Below, piece after piece: positions 1 to 7,251 of a stretch of DNA of 50,919 nt. Origin of the DNA: Lachnospiraceae bacterium. GTDB taxonomy: Bacteria > Bacillota > Clostridia > Lachnospirales > Lachnospiraceae. A program made the position numbers and the translations under genes. Location: contig JALEIR010000056.1 of NCBI GenBank assembly GCA_022769665.1, positions 1-50,919 of the forward strand, given 5' to 3'. Every line of letters begins with the position of its first letter. Within the stretch, counting starts at the first letter, position 1. A model generated the notes under the pieces. The model saw only the letters and a list, made by a program, of their open reading frames with translations. It searched no databases and was not told the DNA's origin.

Positions 1-491
1 AGAATACGATATTCTATCGGTGTCAGCTTCACCGGCTCATCATCCACCGTAACCTGCTTCGTCTCGTCATTCATCACAAGTCCTCCGACCTGGTATACAG
101 CCTTATTGTCCGCACTCATACTGCCCAGGGATGTATAGCGCCGTAGGTTTGACTTGACCCTCGCTGCGAGTTCCAACGGATTAAAAGGTTTTGTAATATA
201 ATCATCCGCACCGATATTCAATCCCAGTATTTTGTCCGTATCCTCGGATTTTGCAGAAAGCATAATTATGGGAATACTGCTGTATTCTCTTATCTTTAAT
301 GTTGCACGGATTCCGTCCAGCCGCGGCATCATGACATCCATAATCAAAAGATGAATATCTTCCTTTTTCAGCATCTCAATTGCCTGTTCTCCGTCATATG
401 CCTTGAAAATCCGATAGCCGTCCTGGCTCAGATAAATTTCTATTGCATCCACAATTTCCTTATCATCATCACAAACCAATATATTTGCCAT
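1..491 (-). CDS. OmpR-family response regulator, C-terminus cut by window edge
   Basis: DNA-binding response regulator of a two-component system; only the first 163 residues lie in the window. Reading the minus strand from ATG at 491 gives a receiver domain: acidic pocket D8/D9, phosphoacceptor D52 in the context IMDVMMP, switch Ser79 (MLSAK) and Lys101 in TKPFNP. After a short linker the start of a winged-helix output domain is visible (LTPIEYRIL), which is the OmpR/PhoB type. The partner kinase is not visible and would be expected further left. It lies 99 bases downstream of pgeF with no clear terminator between. Target genes cannot be inferred. Confidence 0.93.
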   Translation of the reverse strand, partial: MANILVCDDDKEIVDAIEIYLSQDGYRIFKAYDGEQAIEMLKKEDIHLLIMDVMMPRLDGIRATLKIREYSSIPIIMLSAKSEDTDKILGLNIGADDYITKPFNPLELAARVKSNLRRYTSLGSMSADNKAVYQVGGLVMNDETKQVTVDDEPVKLTPIEYRI

Positions 492-590
492 CTTTCACTT
501 AACCCCTGTTTCCCGCCATACGGCATATTTTACCTTTTCATTCAAACAAACCTTTTTTAAGTGTTCCATATGAATTTTCTGAAGATTTCC

Positions 591-1505
591 TTAAATATAC
601 AACATTTCCAGAAAAGCCGCAAGATTACCTCTTCGGCCCTTGCTGGCTCTGTGAGAAAACAAATACTCACTGTTGCAGCAGGTGCAGATATCCGACACGG
701 AAATTCTTTCCTCTTTTACGCCTGCCTTACACAAAATCTGCCTGTTAGCCTCCTGCAGATTCAACTGATATTTCCCTTGTGCCTTCCCCCGGAATACGGT
801 TCCCGGAAAGCGTTTGAATTGTACGGCAACATCTTCGCTTACCTCATAACAATCCACACATATGGAAGGCCCAATTGCTGTATATAAATCCTCCGGCTCC
901 GTTCCGTAAGCTTCCTGCATTGCCCGCACCATACAGGCTCCCATTTCTGCCGCTGGTCCCCGCCAGCCCGAGTGTGCCAAACCGATTGCCCTGTGAACAG
1001 GATCTACAAAATAAAGCGGCACACAATCCGCAAAATAAGTAACCAGAACAATTCCCGGTTCATTGCAGATAAGCCCATCTATATTCTCATAATCCCTGGG
1101 GGTTGTGATTCCTTTTCCCCTGTCTGCGGAAGTTACTTTCCGTATATTTGTGGTATGAGTCTGATGTGCAGCCACCATGTCCTCCGGTTTACATTCCAAA
1201 ACCTCTGCAATACGTCTGTAATTTTCCATGACATTTTCCGGTTCGTCTCCTCTGGTAAAACTCAGACTCATGGAGGAAAACTCTCCCCTGCTGACACCTC
1301 CCAGCCTTGTGGTAAAAAGATGCTTTACCATTCCTGTCTCCTCCAGGGTAGGAAATGTCAGATATTCCAAAACATCCCCCTGCTCTCCAAGTCTTATACG
1401 GTTTTGTATGACTACCGGACCGTCCGCTCGCTTTATACGCTTTATTTGTACCAAACAGTAACCTGCCTTTCTGTTAATATACTTCTTTTCTGCTTTTCCG
1501 GTCAT
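591..1505 (-). CDS. pgeF: Peptidoglycan editing factor / multicopper polyphenol oxidase (laccase) domain protein
   Basis: YfiH/YlmD/LACC1 family protein, 304 aa from the chosen start. Family members are linked to purine nucleoside phosphorylase and adenosine deaminase activity and, in E. coli, to editing of peptidoglycan precursors. Visible family motifs are AAHQTHT, FADCVPLYF (conserved Cys), LAHSGWRG (conserved His) and the CVDCYEV segment, which together build the zinc site. An open frame extends 13 codons upstream, but the ATG at 1505 overlaps the yraN stop as ATGA, so translational coupling fits that start. The first ~30 residues before the domain are not conserved in what I know of the family. 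Confidence 0.9.
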   Translation of the reverse strand: MTGKAEKKYINRKAGYCLVQIKRIKRADGPVVIQNRIRLGEQGDVLEYLTFPTLEETGMVKHLFTTRLGGVSRGEFSSMSLSFTRGDEPENVMENYRRIAEVLECKPEDMVAAHQTHTTNIRKVTSADRGKGITTPRDYENIDGLICNEPGIVLVTYFADCVPLYFVDPVHRAIGLAHSGWRGPAAEMGACMVRAMQEAYGTEPEDLYTAIGPSICVDCYEVSEDVAVQFKRFPGTVFRGKAQGKYQLNLQEANRQILCKAGVKEERISVSDICTCCNSEYLFSHRASKGRRGNLAAFLEMLYI

Positions 1506-1864
1506 CCCCTGACATAAATGTGCGGAAAAGCATTTTTCAGCCATTCCACCTTATCCTCCTGAACCGCTACCACATCATACCGTACAGCCGTATTATCCCC
1601 CAGCTTATGAATATATCTGTAGTAATCCGCGACCTTGCATATCTGTTTCTGCTTTCGGTAATCCACCGCTTCCACGGCATACCCTTTTTCTTTTCCGCTC
1701 CTGTATTTTACCTCTGCGAACACAAGATATCCTTCATGATATCCGATGATATCAATCTCACCCTGTCTGTTCCGGTAATTCCGTTCCTTAATTATCATTC
1801 CCCGAGTTTCCAGATATTCCGCTGCCCGCTGTTCCCAAACAGCTCCCGTTTCTCTCTTATTCGT
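1502..1864 (-). CDS. yraN: YraN family (UPF0102) endonuclease-fold protein, apparent ACG start
   Basis: Small restriction-endonuclease-like protein of unknown exact role. The core GEIDII...LVFAEVKYRSG (residues ~35-55) is the PD-(D/E)XK-like signature of UPF0102. The first canonical start is ATG at 1798, which gives only 98 aa and removes the conserved N-terminal helix. The frame upstream is open and encodes that helix (NKRETGAVWEQRAAEYLE), but it holds no ATG, GTG, TTG or CTG before the stop at about 1892. An AAAGGGG ribosome binding site sits 8 bases before ACG at 1862-1864. Starting there gives 120 aa, the usual family length. I infer ACG initiation, or a recent ATG-to-ACG change. Confidence 0.8.
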   Translation of the reverse strand, partial: TNKRETGAVWEQRAAEYLETRGMIIKERNYRNRQGEIDIIGYHEGYLVFAEVKYRSGKEKGYAVEAVDYRKQKQICKVADYYRYIHKLGDNTAVRYDVVAVQEDKVEWLKNAFPHIYVRG

Positions 1865-1877
1865 ATTGGTATCCCCT

Positions 1878-2159
1878 TTACATTTTCTTTTTCAGTTTAT
1901 CCATGGAATCAACAAATATTAGGATTTCTGCCACAACTTCATACAGCTCCGGCGGAATCATCTCTCCGATTTCCAGCCTGGAAAGTGTATCTGCCAGCTT
2001 GTCATCTCTGTGAACCGGCACATTGCTTTCTTTTGCTTTTTCAATAATTTTTTCCGCCAACAGTCCTCGTCCGCTGGCCACTACCTTAGGTGCGTCTTCC
2101 TCCGGATTGTATTCCAGTGCAATTGCCTGCTTTATCTTCTTATCCTGATTTTCATTCAT
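1878..2159 (-). CDS. FlhB C-terminal-domain-like protein (YlqH-like)
   Basis: Short soluble protein (93 aa) that matches only the cytoplasmic C-terminal piece of the flagellar export switch protein FlhB. The segment AIALEYNPEEDAPKVVASG, the NVPVHRD segment and the ending IPPELYEVVAEIL follow that domain in order. It has no membrane helices and no NPTH autocleavage motif, so it equals the fragment FlhB leaves after cleavage. The ATG at 2159 is chosen because the homologous region starts there; a TTG at 2192 with GGGAG upstream is possible. It lies just after the FliK-like gene, as ylqG-ylqH do next to rnhB in Bacillus subtilis. Function is unknown. Confidence 0.85.
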   Translation of the reverse strand: MNENQDKKIKQAIALEYNPEEDAPKVVASGRGLLAEKIIEKAKESNVPVHRDDKLADTLSRLEIGEMIPPELYEVVAEILIFVDSMDKLKKKM

Positions 2160-2202
2160 TTCTAAATTATTTCCCTCAATGTGATTTTTCAATCTGCTCC
2201 CG

Positions 2203-3903
2203 TCACGTTCTTACGTCAAATGCATATTGGGACAGCATAACACCTCTGTCCTGCCCCAGAAGCGGGCCAAGACCGCCTGAATTTTCTCTTCCCCCTGCAT
2301 TTCCCACATTCACGGTATAACTGCAATCATAGCCGCGCTTTTGCAGTCTTTCCGTCAGCAGGTCCATATGTGCTTCCATAAAGTTTAAAATTTCTTCGTC
2401 TGCCACACTGAACTTTGTACTGACCTTTTCATTTTGAAGTGTCACATAAACATCCAGGGGACCCAGATTTTCCATATCCAAATGCAACAGGGCACTGACC
2501 TTGCCGTCACTTTCAGCGAGGCTTCGTTTATTGGTATAGACATATAAATCACCGTGAGTACTTGTTTCCCGTAATCGAAGCGGTAGCTGGACATAAGTAT
2601 ACATTTGATTAATCTGATTCAGAAAATCCACATTTTTTGATACGTTTGTAACGGCTCTGTAGGCAGAAGTTTCCTGTTGCCCCGCAGATTCCAAAGCTCT
2701 TGTAAGACCTTTCAGCTGCCGGTCCAATCTTCGGTACAGGTTCTCTACTTTTTCCTGTTGCGCCACTTCTTCCGGCTGCAGTGTCCAGAGACTTATCAGC
2801 CGGTCTGTCAGTACCGAACGGAATTCCTTCCCTCCAAAGATATTTTGAAGTATCAAAGCTCCGTCCCGAGTTTTTACTGATGCACCCAACAGTTTCTGTG
2901 CCATATCAAAAAATTCTGTTTTCGACATTTCACCCTGTTCCAGCCTCTGAATCTGTGCCGTAAGGATTTCCTCGTCCTGTGTTGGCAGTTGTAGACGGTT
3001 CAAAGCCTGAGACAGTCCGTCGGTCAATGCGCTCCTCGTTTCCGGGGAAAGTATCAAAATTTCGGTTTCCGTCTTATCGTAAGGTATTCTGACTGTTTCA
3101 GTACCTGATAACAATTCATCAGTCACAGCATCAGGCGCAGCATTTTGCGTTTGAACGGACATAGCCTCTGTACTTTCGCCCTCAACCTCTGCCGTAGTCT
3201 CAGGCAAAAAGGCATCTCCTTCTGCAGCCATACGGAAAAGCTGTCTGTACAGGTTCTCCGCATTCTCTATATCCCCTTTTTCAAGCATACTGTTTACTGC
3301 AACAGGCAAATTATCCAGTATATCGTTCAATCCTGTAATCAGCTGATAATTCAGGTTCCTATAGGAAGCCATTTGCTGCATATTCTCCTGATTCACCGGC
3401 ATTTCAAGCTTATGCAGCCCCACCACATCCGTCACTTCCCCTTCGGGAAAACTGTTGATTTCTCTGTACACCTGTTGTAAAAAGCTTCTGTTTACGGGAA
3501 GTCCCCCTTCCATCAGCTGTTTTGTCATGTCTACAGAGGTATCATTGACCGGAAGTCCTGCCATATCAAGAGCCTTCAATATATTTACGTCGGAAGCAAC
3601 ATTGGTAAACAGGGGGCTGAGCGAAAGGGTACTTCCGTTGTTTTTTACCTCAAAAGTAACACTTTGACCCTGCTCCAAATGAATGCTTTGATCCACCCGC
3701 GCATTCAAAATAAGGTCTTCCGACAGTCTGAGTTGTATTTCGCCGCCTTCACGTGACAAAATTTCGCCCCGTATCGTCTGTCCCGGTATCAGTGAACGAA
3801 TCTGTCTGTTGATATCGGCCACGTTTCGTGCTGACTGCGTCTGAGCGGTATGTACGGTTTCTTCCGTATTCAGGCTTCCCGTAAACAACTGTGACAGTTT
3901 CAT
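2203..3903 (-). CDS. FliK-like protein with hook-length-control C-terminal domain (YlqG-like)
   Basis: A 566-aa soluble protein rich in Gln, Glu and Leu. Residues ~40-90 (PGQTIRGEIL...QSVTFEV) look like a small beta barrel. The middle is helical and low in conservation. Residues ~460-535 (LHLDMENLGPLDVYVTLQN through RLQKRGYDCSYTVN) match the FliK C-terminal domain. In flagella FliK's C-terminus contacts the FlhB cytoplasmic domain to switch export specificity; here an FlhB-C-like gene follows 43 bases later but no export apparatus gene is in the window. The start at 3903 has AGGA upstream. The same arrangement next to rnhB is known in B. subtilis, where the role is undefined. Confidence 0.82.
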   Translation of the reverse strand: MKLSQLFTGSLNTEETVHTAQTQSARNVADINRQIRSLIPGQTIRGEILSREGGEIQLRLSEDLILNARVDQSIHLEQGQSVTFEVKNNGSTLSLSPLFTNVASDVNILKALDMAGLPVNDTSVDMTKQLMEGGLPVNRSFLQQVYREINSFPEGEVTDVVGLHKLEMPVNQENMQQMASYRNLNYQLITGLNDILDNLPVAVNSMLEKGDIENAENLYRQLFRMAAEGDAFLPETTAEVEGESTEAMSVQTQNAAPDAVTDELLSGTETVRIPYDKTETEILILSPETRSALTDGLSQALNRLQLPTQDEEILTAQIQRLEQGEMSKTEFFDMAQKLLGASVKTRDGALILQNIFGGKEFRSVLTDRLISLWTLQPEEVAQQEKVENLYRRLDRQLKGLTRALESAGQQETSAYRAVTNVSKNVDFLNQINQMYTYVQLPLRLRETSTHGDLYVYTNKRSLAESDGKVSALLHLDMENLGPLDVYVTLQNEKVSTKFSVADEEILNFMEAHMDLLTERLQKRGYDCSYTVNVGNAGGRENSGGLGPLLGQDRGVMLSQYAFDVRT

Positions 3904-3920
3904 TCCTGCATCCTTTCCTG

Positions 3921-4685
3921 CTAAATATTAGGCAAAAAATTCTTAATAAAGCTTCGTCTGTGTATGGGAGTCGGTCCGTATTTCTTCAATGCCTCAATAT
4001 GGGCAGCACTTCCATATCCCTTATTTCCCGCAAAATCGTATTGGGGAAATACCTTATCGTATTCCACCATCAGCCTGTCTCTCGTCACCTTGGCAATAAT
4101 ACTGGCTGCACCGATGGTAATACTCTTTGCATCCCCCTTGATAATCGGCACCTGTCTGATATTTACTCCGGGAATCGTCACCGCATCATTCAAAAGAATC
4201 TGTGGTGCGGGATTCAGCTTTCCGATTGCCTCCCGCATTGCTTCATAAGTTGCCTGAAGAATATTGATCTCATCGATTCTTTCCGGTGTTGCGTACCCGA
4301 CTGCACAGGCCACCGCCTTGTCCATAATAATGTCATATAATTCTTCTCTCTTTTTTTCGGACAATTGTTTGGAATCATTAACATATAAAATACGGCAATC
4401 TCTGGGCAATATCACAGCTCCGGCAACAACAGGTCCGGCCAGGGGACCTCTTCCCACTTCATCAATACCGCAAATATATTCAAATTCCCGATACTGCTCC
4501 TCATATACCCGAAGCTTCTCGATTCTCTGTTTTTCTTTCTCCAGTGCAAGGAGCTTTTTTTCTGCCGATTCCAGCAGTTTCTTCACACCTCCCCGCTCAT
4601 CCTCCCGATACTCCTCAATAAGTTCAGGCAGCTCTTCTGCAGAAGCTGCCTGAAATCTTTCTTTTATCTCTCCGATGCTCTTCAT
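3921..4685 (-). CDS. rnhB: Ribonuclease HII
   Basis: Cleaves the RNA strand of RNA-DNA hybrids and single ribonucleotides left in DNA. The catalytic core has the GIDEVGRGPLAGPVVAGAV signature with the first Asp-Glu pair, a later Asp in LNDAV and the GDAKSITIGAASIIAKVTRD block that carries the last acidic residues. About 70 residues before the core are helical and charged, the longer N-terminus common in Firmicute RnhB. An in-frame ATG exists at 4748, but ATG at 4685 is chosen: AGGAG overlaps the lepB stop codon 8 bases upstream, giving 254 aa. It is the fourth gene of the lepB-rbgA-lepB-rnhB unit. Confidence 0.96.
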   Translation of the reverse strand: MKSIGEIKERFQAASAEELPELIEEYREDERGGVKKLLESAEKKLLALEKEKQRIEKLRVYEEQYREFEYICGIDEVGRGPLAGPVVAGAVILPRDCRILYVNDSKQLSEKKREELYDIIMDKAVACAVGYATPERIDEINILQATYEAMREAIGKLNPAPQILLNDAVTIPGVNIRQVPIIKGDAKSITIGAASIIAKVTRDRLMVEYDKVFPQYDFAGNKGYGSAAHIEALKKYGPTPIHRRSFIKNFLPNI

Positions 4686-4696
4686 TCGTCTCTCTC

Positions 4697-5242
4697 CTAC
4701 TGATGCTTCAATATACCAAACTTGGAAAAGGGCCATATTCTCACCCATGCACGCCCGATAATCTCATCGCGGTGAATATTACCCACAATCTCTGTCCTGC
4801 TGTCAGTACTGTTATTTCGGTTGTCTCCCATAACAAAATATTCATCTTCTCCAAGTGTAATAGGTTCTGCCGCCAGTCCGATATTTTCCGGCTTAATGAT
4901 TTCTCTGCCGTAACTCTCCTGAAGCTTTTCACCGTTGATATAGATATTTCCCTGTTCGTCAATCTGAACTGTTTCTCCCGGCAGTCCGATAATTCTTTTG
5001 ATATAGTAGGTATTCTCCTTATATCTGAAAGGGAATACAATTATGTCAAAGCGCTGAGGATCTCTGAAACGGTATGATATCTTATCCACAATCAGATTGT
5101 CACCGTCAGATAAAGTACTCTCCATAGATGCACCTTCCACTTCTGTCCTTTGCCCCACAAAATGAATGACCGCCCATGTCAGGCACAGCACTGCCAAAAG
5201 ATATAACAATGTGCTGATCATTTCTTTCATAACTTTATTCAT
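4697..5242 (-). CDS. lepB: Signal peptidase I (second copy, after rbgA)
   Basis: Membrane-bound serine protease that removes signal peptides from secreted proteins; 181 aa. One N-terminal membrane helix (residues ~9-28) is followed by box B with catalytic Ser39 (GASMESTL), box D with the catalytic Lys in YYIKRIIGLPGE, and box E MGDNRNNSTDSR. A good ribosome binding site (AGGAG) precedes ATG at 5242. It is one of two paralogues that flank rbgA; this copy has the shorter, less basic N-terminus. Confidence 0.96.
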   Translation of the reverse strand: MNKVMKEMISTLLYLLAVLCLTWAVIHFVGQRTEVEGASMESTLSDGDNLIVDKISYRFRDPQRFDIIVFPFRYKENTYYIKRIIGLPGETVQIDEQGNIYINGEKLQESYGREIIKPENIGLAAEPITLGEDEYFVMGDNRNNSTDSRTEIVGNIHRDEIIGRAWVRIWPFSKFGILKHQ

Positions 5243-5260
5243 GGTTTTCTCTCCTGTCCA

Positions 5261-6100
5261 CTATGGTCTTTCCAACGTCATACGGCCCAGCCGTCCGCTT
5301 CTGAAATCATCCGTAACAATATCAGCTGCTTTTTTCAAATCAAGATTGTCTCCCTTAATATAACAACCCCTGCTTCTTGCTATGGCTTCCAGCATTTCCG
5401 GCATGGAATCCTTCCAGTCTGTACCGTAACGTTCCTTTATCTTATCAGGATACAGCTCCTTCAGGCATTGTAACAAATCACAGGCCAGTTCCTCCATGAT
5501 AATCACTTCGTCATTCATCGAACCGATAAACGCCAGCCTCATTCCCACCTGTTGATCTTCAAATTTCGGCCAGAGAATTCCCGGCGTATCCAGCAGTTCC
5601 AGACTCTTGTTCAGGCGAATCCACTGTTTCCCTTTTGTGACTCCGGGTTTATTGCCTGTTTTGGCACAGGCTTTTCCCGCAAAAGAATTGATAAAGGTTG
5701 ATTTACCAACATTTGGAATTCCGACAACCATGGCTCTCACAGGTCTGTTTACAATTCCACGTCTTTTGTCGCGCTCAATCTTTTCCCTGCACGCCTCCTG
5801 AACAAGTCCGTTGATTCCTTTGATTCCCGCACCGCTTTTTGAGTTTATTTCCAAGACATGTGCTCCCTGCGCTTCAAAGTATTCTGTCCAGCTCTTATTA
5901 TAGACAGGGTCAGCCAAATCCGATTTATTCAGCAGAATAATTCTGGATTTATTCTTGCCAAGCTCATCAATATCAGGATTGCGGCTGCTCAGCGGTACTC
6001 TTGCATCCACCAGTTCAATAATCAGGTCAATCAGTTTTATATTGTCCTGCATCATACGCTTTGCTTTTGTCATATGACCGGGATACCATTGATAGTTCAT
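5261..6100 (-). CDS. rbgA: Ribosome biogenesis GTPase YlqF/RbgA
   Basis: Circularly permuted GTPase needed for late maturation of the 50S subunit; 279 aa. The motif order is permuted as expected: G4 (LLNKSDLAD, ~56-64) comes before G1 (VVGIPNVGKSTFIN, ~125-138) and G3 (DTPGILWPK). The N-terminal YPGHMTKAKR segment is typical of the family. It starts 3 bases after the stop of the upstream lepB gene and lacks a strong ribosome binding site, so its translation is probably coupled. In B. subtilis RbgA acts on 50S particles that lack uL16; the neighbouring rplS fits a ribosome-linked locus. Confidence 0.96.
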   Translation of the reverse strand: MNYQWYPGHMTKAKRMMQDNIKLIDLIIELVDARVPLSSRNPDIDELGKNKSRIILLNKSDLADPVYNKSWTEYFEAQGAHVLEINSKSGAGIKGINGLVQEACREKIERDKRRGIVNRPVRAMVVGIPNVGKSTFINSFAGKACAKTGNKPGVTKGKQWIRLNKSLELLDTPGILWPKFEDQQVGMRLAFIGSMNDEVIIMEELACDLLQCLKELYPDKIKERYGTDWKDSMPEMLEAIARSRGCYIKGDNLDLKKAADIVTDDFRSGRLGRMTLERP

Positions 6101-6103
6101 GTT

Positions 6104-6685
6104 TTACTTAACAAAGCCCATACCTTTTTCCTTACACTTGGTACGGAACCACGCCTTTCCTATAATATCACTGTCTTTTACGGGACCGATGTTTGCAGAA
6201 CGGCTGTCTTCACTGTTCCCGGGATTATCCCCCACGCAAAAATACTCTCCGTTCTCCAATGTCAAATCATTGGCTGCTATGCCGGGATCCGCAATATATT
6301 CCGTTACCCACTCACTCTCGATTCCGTTTACATAAAGTGTACCGTCACGAATTATCAGATGATCTCCCGGCGTGGCCACAACCCGCTTAACGTAATAATG
6401 CGCGTTCTCATTTCCGCTTGGCAAAAACACCACAACATCGCCCTTTTTCGGTGACGACAGTACGTATAGAAAACGATTCACAAAAATTTTCTGACCGTTA
6501 TACAATGTCGGCTCCATGGATACTCCGACAACACCGGTAGTCATTCCGAAAAAGAAGTTCACAACCGCAGCAATAAAAACGGCTGCCAGTATACCAAACA
6601 CCCAGCTGAATATCTCCCGAATCAATGCGGAACTTATTTTTTTTCTTCTTTTGTAAAAACTTAAGCCCTTGCTTCTTCTCGCCAT
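6104..6685 (-). CDS. lepB: Signal peptidase I (first copy, before rbgA)
   Basis: Second type I signal peptidase of the window, 193 aa. The N-terminus is strongly basic (MARRSKGLSFYKRRKK), then a membrane helix at ~24-46. Catalytic Ser56 lies in GVSMEPTL, the Lys in YYVKRVVATPGD, and box E reads VGDNPGNSEDSR. An open frame extends 21 codons upstream to 6748, but ATG at 6685 has AGGTGG 9 bases before it and lies just downstream of an extended -10 promoter. It opens the lepB-rbgA-lepB-rnhB transcription unit. Confidence 0.95.
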   Translation of the reverse strand: MARRSKGLSFYKRRKKISSALIREIFSWVFGILAAVFIAAVVNFFFGMTTGVVGVSMEPTLYNGQKIFVNRFLYVLSSPKKGDVVVFLPSGNENAHYYVKRVVATPGDHLIIRDGTLYVNGIESEWVTEYIADPGIAANDLTLENGEYFCVGDNPGNSEDSRSANIGPVKDSDIIGKAWFRTKCKEKGMGFVK

Positions 6686-6713
6686 AACCGTTTCCCACCT
6701 GATATACTGTAAC

Positions 6714-6722
6714 ATTATAGCA
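6714..6722 (-). promoter_or_regulatory. Extended -10 promoter of the lepB-rbgA unit
   Basis: On the minus strand TGCTATAAT is a perfect extended -10 element 28 bases before the lepB start. No good -35 is visible at 17 bases (TTTTCT), which suits an extended -10 promoter. It follows directly on the rplS terminator. Confidence 0.65.
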
Positions 6723-6742
6723 CATTTACAGATATAAGAAAA

Positions 6743-6766
6743 GGACAACTACATAAGTAATTGTCC
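6743..6766 (-). terminator. Terminator after rplS
   Basis: Arms at 6757-6766 and 6743-6752 form a 10-bp stem (one G-U pair) with a four-base loop, followed on the minus strand by TTTTCTTA. It sits 16 bases after the rplS stop and ends the rplS transcript. Confidence 0.85.
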
Positions 6767-6781
6767 CATTTCTCGTCCCTA

Positions 6782-7129
6782 TTATTTCACGAGCTCTTTT
6801 ACCTTTGCCTTCTTACCGATACGGTCTCTCAGGTAGTTCAGCTTAGCACGTCTAACCTTACCTTTTCTTACAACTTCTACCTTCTCAACGTTAGGAGAAT
6901 GTACAGGCCAGGTCTTCTCAACACCGATACCGCCGGAAATCTTTCTTACGGTGAATGTCTCTCTGTTGCTGCCGCCCTGTCTCTTCAGGACAACGCCTTC
7001 AAACACCTGGATTCTCTCGCGGTTACCCTCTTTGATTTTGCCGTAAACCTTAACGGTATCGCCAACTTCAAACTCATCAACGGATGCCTTCAACTGTGCT
7101 TCTTCAATTTCTTTGATAATATCACTCAT
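6782..7129 (-). CDS. rplS: 50S ribosomal protein L19
   Basis: Ribosomal protein bL19, 115 aa, located at the interface of the 30S and 50S subunits. The segments [23 protein letters not shown], the [16 protein letters not shown] block and the ending [13 protein letters not shown] are characteristic (shown here only in part). It has its own strong promoter and terminator, so it can be made alone although it follows trmD as in most Firmicutes. GAAGGAGG lies upstream of the ATG at 7129. Confidence 0.97.
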   Translation of the reverse strand: MSDIIKEIEEAQLKASVDEFEVGDTVKVYGKIKEGNRERIQVFEGVVLKRQGGSNRETFTVRKISGGIGVEKTWPVHSPNVEKVEVVRKGKVRRAKLNYLRDRIGKKAKVKELVK

Positions 7130-7208
7130 AACGAGCCTCCTTCATAAAATGGATGTTCTTAATACATTTCCTGTAACAGAGGACCATCTTCGTTGTCACA
7201 ACATTCAG

Positions 7209-7237
7209 ATTTTAACATACAGGTGCGCAAAATGCAA
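7209..7237 (-). promoter_or_regulatory. Sigma-A type promoter of rplS with ~75-base leader
   Basis: On the minus strand -35 TTGCAT (7232-7237) and -10 TAAAAT (7209-7214) are separated by exactly 17 bases. The predicted transcript carries about 75 bases before rplS. Firmicute L19 mRNAs often carry an autoregulatory leader; the short TCCT/AGGA and GATG/CATC pairings here are compatible with that but do not prove it. Confidence 0.8.
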
Positions 7238-7251
7238 GTCTTTTTTTCAGG

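Noticed and set aside
1864..1898. Programmed frameshift that would fuse the FlhB-like protein to YraN
   Set aside because: The A-rich stretch before the stop looked slippery, but YraN lies in the +1 frame and no -1 heptamer leads to it; an ACG start with a well-spaced ribosome binding site explains the data better.
7130..7208. Definite L19 autoregulatory leader
   Set aside because: Some short pairings exist, but I cannot match a known consensus by eye; a covariance search would be needed, so only the promoter is listed.
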